Source: Liolophura sinensis (taxonomy: Eukaryota > Mollusca > Polyplacophora > Chitonida > Chitonidae). Taken from it: a stretch of DNA of 64,000 nucleotides. How positions within the stretch are numbered: the first letter of the stretch is position 1; each line of letters opens with the position of its first letter. Shown here in pieces: positions 44,181-55,385 of this stretch. The stretch lies in contig NW_027017954.1 of assembly GCF_032854445.1 (NCBI RefSeq), forward strand, positions 434,001-498,000. Reading direction: 5' to 3'. The notes below the pieces were generated by a model. That model searched no databases. It had not been told where the DNA came from and saw only the letters and a program-made list of their open reading frames with translations. The position numbers and the translations under genes are program-made.

Positions 44181-45398
44181 AATGAAAGTTTACTGATGCA
44201 TAGATTTAAATGGACTATTTAGCTATGCCCACTTCGATATTTATGGGTCTTTTCCTTTAACGAAACAGTATATTTGTTTTTAGCTATTATAAAGGTTTAT
44301 TTTTTCATGTAAGAGATATTTGCTAATCTCTAAATTTACGTTGTAATATATTTTTGATATTTACATTTTAAGAACAAATCTAACAAATACTGCTGAAATT
44401 GGACTGTTTATTGCCACATTAAAAACTGGCCTGCCGGCGGTATATGCACATTTCCTCTCCTATTTACACTTTTTTCCTTAACTTTGTTAGCCATTTTGAT
44501 TGATCCAAATTTGATTCCTATTTTTAAATATTTATCAGTCTGTACATGTAACTGTACGTGTGGTGTCTTATATTCCATCCTTTAGTCGCCTATGGCTACT
44601 CAGTATTCGCATTAAAGATATTATTCGTCATTGTTTAGTAATGTGTTGATTCTAGTGACACAAAAGCAACTATCGTTATTTGAGTGTTGTGGAGGTTACA
44701 ATATAATAACTACATTTCTTTTTATTGAATGTGAAATCTTTGATATCGAAACAACAAAAAACGCTGTGAATCACAATTGTTAAACAAAGATAAACTTCAA
44801 TTTGTGGCGGGCTTGAACACAAACATGAGTGGGTCCCGTTGTTTCTTAGGATTTATCTTATTTGTTCGCTCAACACCATGTCGTTCATATCACGACGGTG
44901 TCTCCTTGTAACTGGTCGCCTCCAGTGCCGATATATTTATAGTGCTGGATCGCCGTGCGAAAGACACTTTATGTTAGGTGTACCGTAACACCATTCTCTA
45001 AAATGTGCCATTCTGTAACAGGGGAACATGTAATGGGTACGGCCTAACTTGACGACCTACGGCAAGTGACGACCTGTCAATTTGGGTTAAAATCGCGGGA
45101 GATTCCCTTATTCTCTTGCTGGTTCCCGACCGGTGGTTATTATAAAAATAGGATCTGATGGCTTACGAAGATGGAAACTGACTCATACGGCTTAGATATT
45201 TAGTATATTTTTATACATTGCCCATAGACTGGGCCTTTTAATCTGCTCAATATATCAGCAATGACTAACGAGATGAAGTCACCACCCAAGGTTTGGCTGG
45301 TTCGGCAAGCAGCTGTAAGTCGAAAGGTGAGTCAAGTGCTTACATGGCAGAGAGCTGTGGTTCAGGCCATGCAGTCAGCTCTTCTACCCATAAATTTG

Positions 45399-45612
45399 TG
45401 TTTACGCCTCACTCAAGAATATTTATTGATACTACGGCGAATATCATTATGGTGGGAGGAAACCGCTCGGAGGCCGTCAAAACCCACGGCCATCCGCAGG
45501 TTGCTGGAAGACCTTCCCACGTACGTTCGGAGAGGGAGCTAACATGAGCTGGACTTGAAATAGCAGCGACCACATTGATGAAAGGTTCCTGGGTCATTAA
45601 GTTACGCTTAGA
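45399..45612 (-). repeat. SINE-1 copy lacking its tail
   Basis: ACTCAAGAATATTTATTGAT, CATTATGGTGGGAGGAAACC, CACGTACGTTCGGAGAGG. Confidence 0.85.
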
Positions 45613-45823
45613 TTGCAACTATTCATAAAATCATTTTGTTCATGTTACAATCATGAAGCTTTATACAGTCCCCTGTTCGGTACTTATACACCCCTGGCCT
45701 CGGGCCATAAGCGGACTTCGATACAATTAGGACTGATATTCCCAGAGACCTTGAACGCTGTGTCCATATTTGCCAACAAGAGTGTTGTAAATGTCACAAA
45801 ACTTTTTAGGCTTAGAGTGATTG

Positions 45824-46030
45824 TGTTTGAGTGAGTGAGTGAGTGGGTGAGAGCTAGGAGACGCCTTACCGAAAGCAAGTAAGCCGGCCCGGCCGAGCAA
45901 TTATACTGATAGGGGGAACCAGTCGTTGCACATGCTGCACGCCCAGCGAGGAACGTACAACTTCCTTTTTTAAGGTCTTAGTTGTGACTCGACCCAGGAT
46001 TGACTCTGCATCTACAGCTCCCGAAGCGGA
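45824..46030 (-). repeat. SINE-2, internally deleted
   Basis: GAGTGAGTGAGTGAGTGGGT tail, then directly GACGCCTTACCGAAAGCAAG and GTGACTCGACCCAGGATTGA, missing the 3' third. Confidence 0.8.
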
Positions 46031-47527
46031 TGAAGGCGTTTGATGTATCCTTGACACTAATTTTTATTTAAACACTGGCGACGTAGATCGAAGTCATTAT
46101 ATTTTACACAGTGTCTAACAAATTCTGCAATGGGAGGTATGTATACACCATAAATGCAGGACCCTTTGGTATACTACGGTCCAAATACGGATATTTCACA
46201 CTATCAATATTGGAATAATTGCTTTTTCCCTTTTCTCTTATAAGGCACCATCAGGGCGTGAGAAAAGCAGTACGATAGCCTCCTACAGAAATAGGCCCGA
46301 ATAAGATTTCTCGTTGGGACTTTCTGTTCCTTTCTTTAGATCCAACGACAATGTTGAGTAATACACATCGTAACATACAGACATCCCACAGATATACACG
46401 AACTGCATTTTATACCTAATTCTGCTTAAGCCATGGTGCTAAGGTCTGTTTAAATTGCTACTATTTATGCATTTACACGAACAGCCATAATAAAAGCCCT
46501 GACTGAGGCAAATTGACAAAACGCCGTATTTTATCAGTTAAATGTGTGACCAGTTTTTTCACGTGTGACTATCATATTTCTATATATGCAGGGTATGTTC
46601 TTGAGAAACTCTGTGATTATTGTAAAACCAAGCTCTTTCATGTCATGAGTAGAGGGTTTAATGCATGTCCTATACATATAACCCTATATAATAAATCCGC
46701 GAATTTCGATACTAAACAACTTCTTGAGCACGGTGTTAAGCAGCAACTTATGAATGAACTAATACTTTACACAATGTATGCAGGGTCCTAGTACCTGGTG
46801 AGCCCTGTGGGGATTGGCTGTTGACATAATCACAGGCCAGCAGTGTGTACCGCGCGTAACACGAACTAAAACTACAGCTCTCCGTTTTTTTTTCTGGGAA
46901 AGGGCTAATTCCCCGACTGGAGGAGCTGGTTATATCTGGCTCCCAGCCATTTGTGCTAGGACTTTTGGAGATTTGATTGACATTTTCTTATTTTCCAACC
47001 TTCAGGGAACTATCTAAATGTATCCAAAGGCCTTTACAATAATAGTGTATTATTATTGTACTATTGTAACACACAGTGGAAAATGTTTCAGATTTCTAGG
47101 AATTAGCTCAAAAACGCCTCAGATGTGAAACATTTAAAATTACAAACATTAAACATGGACTTAAATGAGAGCACGGAGTCTAACTTTAAGTCAAAATGGG
47201 ACTAAAACGTACTGAATGTATTTCATTTTTTAATACTTTCTTTAAACAAGATCATACTAATATTGCAATTGCGGCACTTGAACTAGCTTGAGACGTATAG
47301 ATAAAATAAGCTGTTGATGCGTCCGTCTCATGTTAATTCAATGGGCAACTTATACCGCTTACTGACTTTTTGGTGCGCATGCGTACTAGGAAGGGCCCGC
47401 GATTGTTGCATGTGTATTTTGTTCAAATATATGTATTGAACGTATTCAAGCGTCTTCGTGTTCCTTGTGTAAGGCCTATCGCTTATCTCAGAGTGAAAGA
47501 ATCCATTTGTTTCTCATCTTCACTCTC

Positions 47528-47722
47528 CAAGGTCTGGCAGCTATCGGTGGATGGTTGTGGGTTTTCCCTGAGCTCTGCCCGATTTCCTCTCACCATAATG
47601 CTGACCGCCGCTGACATATTTATCAGTGAAATGTTGTTGAGTACGGCGTAAAACACCAATCAAATAAATAAATCCATAAATAAATAAATCCATAAATAAA
47701 TAAATCAATAAATAAGTAAATC
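47528..47722 (+). repeat. SINE-1 fragment with expanded tail
   Basis: Core plus CAAATAAATAAATCC, after which ATAAATAAATCC repeats several times, a tail expanded by slippage. Confidence 0.85.
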
Positions 47723-48072
47723 ACTCTCCAATATTGGTACACGTACAAAAGTAATTAACGCATGTAAGCTAAAACTTGCAGGGCTCCTGTATTCCTATCA
47801 CTTGCCTGAGAAAAAAGACAACTCTGTCTAGAGAACCTCCAAGATCAACCTAATATTATTAATAATATAATAATATTATTATAAACATATTTGACAGAGG
47901 AATATGTAAGAGGAGAGAGCATAATTGCTCGTGATTGGCCTTTCAGGTTACCCTGATCATGTCTGTCCCAAGTATCAGTAAAAACAATTGTCGTGGTCTG
48001 CCAGACAGTTTTATATTTGTAAGGTCTGTGAACGTTCTTTTCCTGAAATGTTGTGTTATTCTGTTTCGACAG

Positions 48073-48120
48073 TATGTTCCCCCTGGCACATGGGGACAAA
48101 ACTGCAAACATCAGTTCACA
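48073..48120 (+). pseudogene. EGF-like exon relic upstream of the second TM exon
   Basis: After the acceptor-like TGTTTCGACAG comes TATGTTCCCCCTGGCACATG; one frame reads PPGTWGQNCKHQF, the start of a MEGF repeat, with the first Cys (TGT) off by one base. TGA follows. Compare exon 8 (CESGSWGDNC). Read as a frameshifted, truncated remnant. Confidence 0.5.
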
Positions 48121-48748
48121 TGAATTCTTTTTAGTGTCAGTTTGGGAAAGATTTGATGACCATTACCTAAAAAAGATTTTCTTTGAATATAAATACACTC
48201 TTTTGGTGACATTTCAACTGAAAGTAGAACGTCGCCAATAATTTTCTAAATGTAATTCCTTAGTTTCCAGCAGCTTAGTGATTATACACCAGAGTATGCT
48301 AATGTCATTAATATTTAAAAGGTCAGCATTTCCTGCCGATGCTCCATTTATAGACTATTTCGGTTTTAATTCTCCAACAGACAATTGTCTCCACGAGGAA
48401 GACAGGATATCCATCCATTGCATCCATTATCCAGAACGATCCACTGACATAATTTCTTGCTCATGTGATTCAGCACGCAGCTCAAATATCTAAAATCTTC
48501 AGCAAAGTTGCACCGCACTAGAGAATACCGTCATCCCTCTCACTTTCATAGCATATGCCTGTCAATGTCAAAGTGTACGCTTTGTCCCTCAGCGCCATAG
48601 TGCAACGATTTTGTTCAGAAAATGGACATTTCTGTGCTGCTGAATTGTTCCTCAAAATAATACATTGCCCACCAAGAAGTGAATAAGATGTAACACAATA
48701 ATATCTGCAATTTCAGCTTTGTTTAAATGTGTATTTTATCGTTTGTAG

Positions 48749-48842
48749 CCGTCAACTATAACTACACAGGAGTGGTTATAGGCTGTGTGGCTGTGGTCGT
48801 GGTGGTCGCTGTCGTAATCGTCGTTATTTTACTGATGTACAC
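48749..48842 (+). CDS. Second receptor gene: transmembrane exon
   Basis: Acceptor ATCGTTTGTAG, donor ACAC|GTAAGT, 94 bp, phase 1-2. Encodes NYNYTGVVIGCVAVVVVVAV then VIVVILLMYT. Same phases and nearly the same length as 18179-18275, so the genes are paralogous here. No intact ectodomain exon was found upstream. Confidence 0.8.
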
Positions 48843-49247
48843 GTAAGTGATGCGAACCTAAAAAAAGGAACATGAATGTTTATTCCACGGTTTAGATTAT
48901 TTTATTTTGTAATATTTTATGCATTTATTATATTTTTATAATATTTTGTTTATACACTAAAGGCTGCGATACACATAAAGTTCTACCTATCGTTCCCTGT
49001 CCTTGATACATGCTAGGCTGTACGTGGTAACCGCCGTCGATACAGAATAATGTGCAGTTTAAATCCTAACACATTTACATGTACTCTGAAAATGTGACGT
49101 CTTAACCGAGGAAATCCATATTAGAGATAAGCATTTTGTAACAGGCTGCTGTAATAATTTTTTGTTTGTCTGGTGTGTATTTGGTGCAAAGCTAGCATAT
49201 CTTTGCTGGAAGTATTTAGGTGACCATAGACCGTGTTATTTCTACAG
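48843..49247 (+). other. Intron of second receptor gene
   Basis: AT-rich, no feature seen. Confidence 0.6.
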
Positions 49248-49351
49248 AAGAGGATGTCATTGCAATACGTCAGGGTGGACCTTTGAGCGTTCAGATCTGG
49301 ACCACGTGGACACAGACCCCCATTTCAACTTCCGTTCTTCGATAGGGAAAT
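49248..49351 (+). CDS. Second receptor gene: juxtamembrane exon
   Basis: Acceptor TTATTTCTACAG, donor AAAT|GTAATT, 104 bp, phase 2-1, identical in length and phase to 20048-20151. Encodes RGCHCNTSGWTFERSDLDHV then DTDPHFNFRSSIGK; residues differ from the first gene. Confidence 0.75.
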
Positions 49352-49692
49352 GTAATTCTGTGTATTTATTAGGGTATACAGTCTTTTTTTTGCTCCCAGG
49401 CGGTCATTTTTGATGAACAGGTGCATGCTTGGTATTAAATTGATGGAAACTTTCTAAACTTTGAGGAGGTATGACCTTTATTGAAGAAAGTTTGAAATTC
49501 TGGGCGAGAGGTCACAAGGTGTGAGGCTGGGCCAGGTATGCACCAAAGCTTATTGGCCACGGCATGTTTGGGACTGAGCTACAGCGCTAGACGTTAACAT
49601 AGTAGCTTATGGAAAATTAATGGGGGTCTGAGGCCACGTCCAGAATCAGGAAAGCTCTAATCAAGGGAAAGAAGCGCGAATTTCAACTCTAG
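49352..49692 (+). other. Intron of second receptor gene
   Basis: Nothing recognised; ends in the acceptor TTTCAACTCTAG. Confidence 0.55.
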
Positions 49693-49799
49693 TGGACAGC
49701 AATCCGTATGAGAACGTTTGTGAGAATGAGTACGATAAACTCCGATTTTCTTGTAATAACCCCGAGACCCCGAGACCCCGAGGCCCCGGAAAACAGTGA
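49693..49799 (+). CDS. Second receptor gene: short cytoplasmic tail and stop
   Basis: Starts in phase 1 and reads LDSNPYENVCENEYDKLRFS, then a Pro-rich end to TGA (49797-49799). YENV is a possible SH2 ligand and YDKL a YxxL-type endocytic motif, as in tails of MEGF-like receptors. The gene would be a phagocytic or MEGF-type receptor without phosphatase. A donor-like T|GTAATA at 49753 leaves an alternative. ATTAAA follows at about 49804. Confidence 0.6.
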
Positions 49800-52700
49800 A
49801 CGATTAAAAATGACAAATTTTCAACACATATATAGTCTGAATTAGACAATTTGCGCCTTAAAAAACACTTTCTTTTCCATTTGGACAGATTCAAAGGGCC
49901 AATGTTTCTTAGTGGACACAAGCGTTGCGTTTTAGTGGTCCTCTCGTCCTCGTCCTGCAGGGGTGTAATCAGTTGGCCGAGTTGGCTGGGCCGACCTCAG
50001 GGAATTTAGCGAACATGGCAGGACCTGCTGACTGAAAACAGACCATTTCATAATTAGTCTTGGACAATATTTTCATAATAAATCTGACTGAGCTAAGGAA
50101 ATATAATGCAAAACACAATATTTTTTTCCTCTCCCGGGGCGGTTTCCTTGCCAGCTCACCCTGACAACTCATTGCAGTATCCTGCCCGTATGATTTTACG
50201 TATGATAATTGTGTCCTATATCATTTTTCTATAATGGTACAGTAGCAAACTTTATGTTCACTTTAATTATACAGAAAAACATAATGGGTTTCCTGTACCA
50301 AAAAAGTTCTAAAAGTTGACTTGATAATTATAATAACTGTATCAAATTTAAATTCTAAACTTGCAAGTAAAATTATATATATGCAACAAATATGTTACTA
50401 AAACGAACATGATCGCTGTTCCGAGCGAGGGGGCGGAGAAGCCATGTTGCCACATAGATGGTTGCTGTGCAGTTTAAATACCTTCTAGTTTCGTGACTAA
50501 ATCACCTTGTCCAGTTAAAATAATCAAAGAACTTTACCTTAGCCTTTACCATATTCCAAATGGAACGTGATGCTACTAGTATGTGAGAGTTACATAGTAT
50601 GAATGAATTAATATCTCCAAGCTTGTGCAGCGTTGTCAGTTTCATGACCTTCAGTGTTTTGAAGAATTAATAAAGTTGCACTTTTTGTATGTGGTTTAAG
50701 GTAACGTGGAGTAGTAATTATCGAAGCATGGATTTAAACCCTTTGTATTCGTCATCTGTTCAAGTCGCTTAAGTCCCACTTAAAAAGCCTTCGTAACAGA
50801 ATTAAGAGATGGTGTCGGAGACTATATGTTACATTTCAAATATTGTATGATCCAGTGCATAGAATACTTAGATGTTGATATATTTCATTTGCATTTGTAA
50901 CTACACTGCATGTAAGATATGCTTTTGTTTAACACTGTAGATAGATCTAAATGCATGAGGTTACTACAGTGCATTTCCATCAGTTAACTGTTCCGTGATA
51001 TAGACCGTCAAATCGATCTTGGAATGGTAATTTTCCAGCTAAACCCACAATATTTCCGCAAAATATTGCAAAATTCTAATGAGTCTATACTACCATGAGT
51101 AGATCTAATGTTAATGTAAAAAATTTACGGCATAAGACAACTATATTATTTAACTAAAATACATATTTATAAAATATATGTACTCACACCTCATGACTCC
51201 TCGTCGTCATATGACTAAATTTTTTTTAAAGTAAGCATCTACGAAAATTTCAGGACTATAGAATACATGTTATACGTATTTGTTACTTTCAAACAAAGTT
51301 GGATGCTTTTGTTGAAAAATGTTTTTAGCACTTTCAAGTTTTCTTAAAACATTAATTTTAATACTTTTTAATTTACTTTTGTATCATGTGTTATTATTCC
51401 TGCATAAACCATGATTCTGCTGGTGGACTAAGTGTCCCCAAGGCCATGTTTTTGTTATCAGGTAAAATGTTTACCTAATTCTGCCCATTAGAGTAAAGCC
51501 ATGGTGCTGGGCGGGTGAGGGGGCATTTACATGAACAGTTCGAATAACACCCAAGCGTATTTCAACCGTTTCATGTTACTATTTGCCAATTATCATAAAG
51601 TGGCAGTCGCCAATCAGTGGCAGTCACCAACTCCTGATAGTGACAAAATACAGTTTATTTATATATTTATTTTAATGGTGTTTTCGCCGTGCGCCATACA
51701 TATAGTTAAAAGGAAACTCGACACTGCACGCGGGACTAACATGCATGTATAATACAAAAGGTATTAAATATAGACTAAAATGCTTTTTATGTTTATTGGG
51801 GGTATAGACGAAAAACCCGTTGTGCAAGATGTATGAGTCCGCGTAATTTAATTTGGGGAATAAAACAATATTTTCTAACTCACAGCAACCGCAAAGGTTC
51901 CCAAGTAGGCCTAATTATACTGCGGAAACAATAATTACTCGGCAACGCAGGCCACGTAACTCTCATCGGCTGATGTCATTTTTTTTCATCTTCTGTTGCC
52001 TGGAAAATAGTTGTTTTCATGGCACCCCAAATACTTCAGAGGTCTACATCAGTCGACGAGGTCCCAATTCTCGAAGTTTCAGGTCCCAGGCGCTCATCTG
52101 GCGTTTCGCCTTGGCTGGCGTCAATGACAGTTGGATAATTCCGATGAATTATGAGCGGATGAGCGGATGTGGGTCGCACAATTATACATTCATTGATTTG
52201 TTTATTGCCATATTCCAGAGGTTTTCACTTATACGATGGCGTTTAGTTTTGCTGGTAGAGAAATTCGATGTGCTTGCGGAAAACCGTTAACCTGTAGTAA
52301 GTTTCTGAAGACATTTTCTATGTGCAACGTACAGATATGCACACCATATTGATGGAAGGCAAGCGGTCCTCAAAGAACTTCAGGCTTTACAACCAGCCGT
52401 ACAACAGTCGTCTACCGCATCACTTATTGTCACGATAGCCTCATTGTGAACGACGGGGGGCGGAATGTACAAATCCAATGTCCTAGTCAATTTGTGAACT
52501 CCAGCTTTGTGTGTCCTGGTGATTAAATCGCAATTGCCTTAACCTCTCTCTATCCATTGCCAACAATCTGCGGATGAACGTGTGTTTTTCTGTTGCTACT
52601 TCCTTGTATTGAATTCAACTTCTGCGTTTTTCTAGCGCTACACTTGGATATAGTATCTCTACATAGAGCAGTACATGTGAAATGTCGCTCATTTCCTTCG

Positions 52701-52829
52701 CAGTATTGGTTCTACGCATAGCTACCCAAGCGAGAAATTATACAAACACATTTTAAGTCTCCAAAATTATGAGATATCCGACCAGTGTACATAAAGTATA
52801 AATAATTCGTTCGTTATTGAATTGAAACA
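49800..52829 (+). other. No gene seen
   Basis: AT-rich. About 51400-51600 weakly resembles the dispersed segment at 2941-3120. SINE-1 scraps occur near 51655-51700 and 52190-52290. A 145-codon frame (51853-52290) runs into the latter scrap and has no motif. Confidence 0.6.
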
Positions 52830-53230
52830 TGGCTACAGTGCACGTGTTAACATTTTTACTTCCTTTTTATATCGAACATTAGAATTATTTTCCATTTGGG
52901 CGTTACCGCGTGTTACTTTAAGGAGATCACATTTTTCAAGTTCATTCGCTTTCCCCGCTACTTATAGAACCCGCAATCGCAGATTTATTTCATTCCTCGC
53001 TCAAAATAACAGTTCACTCATTCAACAGCGTTAAAATATAAAGGTAAAAGAAAGCACAGTGTAAAACACCTTTGTGTTTGTGAATGCTGTACTCTATTTC
53101 TTCTTACAGTACATTATTAGTTATTAGAAGTCAGATAGAAATGGGAACACATTTCATGTATACTTTAACTATTACCACGCTCAAAAAACCGTATTATAGA
53201 TGTAGCAGTGATGGTTTTAGAGCTTTCATA

Positions 53231-54310
53231 TGTTGGAAATCCCTGGAAACTATATTCACGTAGTCTTCGTCCTCGTTGGACTATGCTGTGTTATGTATGA
53301 CTATTTAACGTTTTCATGTACCGTTAGTTTGTGAACCTTTGTGAAAGCATAACAGGCCCTGTTATATATGTACAGCGCGGACCGGATGGAAAGCACCTTG
53401 TTCAATGCTTTGTTTATTTCACTGGCTGTTCATTGGCTGTTAATTCTGTGTTTAAAAATAGTTGAATCCACCTGGGACGTATATAAGCCGAGTTTTCTGT
53501 GCAGAGTGGAGGTATTTTTGCTGCATCCACTCGGAGCCAGGAGAGTGTGCGACGCTCTCGTATCGAGTCCATTATATTGATATGAGCTGGTGATGCCAGT
53601 TTCATTTGGGAGGACAGATTTTTATGCCGGCACCGTTTGTGTACCACAGTAGTACTGATGTCTGGTTTATGTGAATTTCTGCGGAAGTCACGTTTATTGG
53701 TGTTTGGATCTTTATTATGATTATACAGTGATGACTGTGTAATTTGTTTAACACGCTGACCTCACCTGACCGACAAGGTCGTCAAGGACTCTAAACTGAA
53801 GCGTTCAGTTTTGCAAAGGACGTTCGTTCTGCCACAAGGTGACATTACTCTACGTCTCTGAACGGCTCGTTTGTGAGTTTCTGCGGGAGTTGTGACCGTT
53901 CTAAAGTGGATTATACCTCCATGCCTGGATTTACCCTGTGTTGTGCTCTGCGGGTGTGGGGTCATTCAAAGGTTTGACTGTTCCAGTTCTGTGTGACCTG
54001 TGTTCGTGTTCGCGTTCGCTAACCTAGCGAAGTACCTGACTGGGACAATTTGTGACTTGTGTGAATTGTGTGTTTATCCCATGGTCTTTACGTTGGATCT
54101 CCTGGAATACGTTCCTTGGGATGCAAAGGTGAACTGGAAACTTTTAAAGACCGGTCATACTGATGTGTATGTTTTTTTATGTTGTTGTTGTTGAACTGTC
54201 TGTAAAACTGTACGTCTCATTTTATATATAAAGCCATTGTTTACATTGTAATATTGAGTCACTGAGTCTGTTTTCTGTTGATGTTTTCAATACTGTAACA
54301 GCTGTAAGTC
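53231..54310 (+). mobile_element. 1.08-kb insertion in copy A, possibly a solo LTR
   Basis: Absent from copy B, whose sequence runs through (ACTCTTATATAGTATAATGG). Begins TGTTGGAAATCCC; TGTAACA lies ten bases before its right end. It holds a TATA-like GTATATAAGCC at 53479-53489 and no coding frame. Ends fit a gypsy-like LTR, but no clear target-site duplication is seen. Confidence 0.5.
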
Positions 54311-54939
54311 TATAGTATAATGGTGTTCATGTAGAACGACGCAGTGAATGGCGAGGTAAGTAGAAACACACCCATCACCCCTCTGCTGACACAATGATTT
54401 CTTTCAAGTCATTCTTGCACGCCATGTTTTTGGTACTTCTTGTCATCGTTCCGTGTGTAAGGATAGGCTACTGCTAGTACATAAAAAACTGGTGACCCGT
54501 GGACACCAGTGTCAGTCTGTCGTGTTAGCTTACCTCGTCTGTACCCTATATAACTAGGCACACGGCTTCACACAGACCTCAAATGCCTGGACGCCTAAGA
54601 CTTGTCAGATGCTTAGTAGGTGTTACTGTGAAACCCTTTGGTACCAATAATGTTCTTGACCACATGTACCATCGTGTATGTGCTCATCAGTGATATCTCA
54701 TCTGGTATGTACCCATTCTCTTGTTTCGTTGTTTCTGTTAGTATGCTACAGCAAATAATGGAATGTACATATGTCTATCTGATGGATATACTTAATGCGC
54801 ATCAAATCACACACACGTTGTCTCCATACTGAAGAAAATGTTATTTCAGCCTGTTGTATGGTTACCAATTGGTTTACAACACCAACATTTTAGTGAAAGG
54901 GACATGCGTAATTGTGAAGCCATTCCACAAAAGAATTTG

Positions 54940-55010
54940 ATTTATTTATTTAATTGGTGTTTTACGCCGTCGTCAAGAATATTTCAATGATAAAACGGAT
55001 AAGTAGATAG
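54940..55010 (-). repeat. SINE-1 tail fragment
   Basis: GATTTATTTATTTAATTGGT then TTTTACGCCGTCGTCAAGAA. Confidence 0.8.
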
Positions 55011-55222
55011 CGCTTCTTTTTCCATTTTTGTTGAATATAGGTAGACAGATAACACGAGTATGATTATGTGGTAGTACGTGATAGGTATGTCGGGATCCGG
55101 GATGGTTCCATCAATGGCAAGCTGCCATGTATGTGTTTGTACAGAAACATTTTCAGTTAGTTTTAGTTCGTTATTATAGTTCAGTAAGAAATTATTACTT
55201 TCATTAGATATTAGATATTATC

Positions 55223-55385
55223 GACAGGTTAATACACGTGTCATCCTTGGCGATGATGTAGCCGGCCGCCACTACCCCTCCGCTCCCCCACCACCACATA
55301 TGTTACTTTAGCCCTTCTCTTGCCCAAACTATGGAACCTCATACCCTATCAACATTTAGGTAAGAGAAAGCAAACATAAAAATAA
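55223..55385 (+). other. Highly conserved block in duplication copy A
   Basis: About 160 bp differs from 58555-58712 at only ~6 positions while flanks differ far more. It ends in a consensus donor (ACATTTAG|GTAAGAG). One frame is open before it (PPLPLRSPTTTYVTLALLLP); two of the three differences inside it are silent in that frame. Could be an exon or a regulatory block; unproven. Confidence 0.35.

Larger units (their letters stand above)
40692..48072 (+). other. Region between the two receptor genes: repeats, no gene seen
   Basis: Holds ~50-bp tandem repeats (40826-41340, 42700-43500), a CA microsatellite, four SINE-1 copies, a SINE-2, a foldback MITE and two dispersed segments (46360-46560, 46780-47200). 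The open frames here are made by repeats or are short without motifs. Confidence 0.65.

Noticed and set aside
51853-52290. 145-codon frame as a gene
   Set aside because: No motif or splice context, and its 3' part runs through a worn SINE-1 fragment.
54638-54832. Frame in duplication copy A (MVPIMFLTTCTIVYV...) as a small membrane protein
   Set aside because: The matching region of copy B does not keep this frame intact and shows no coding-type conservation.
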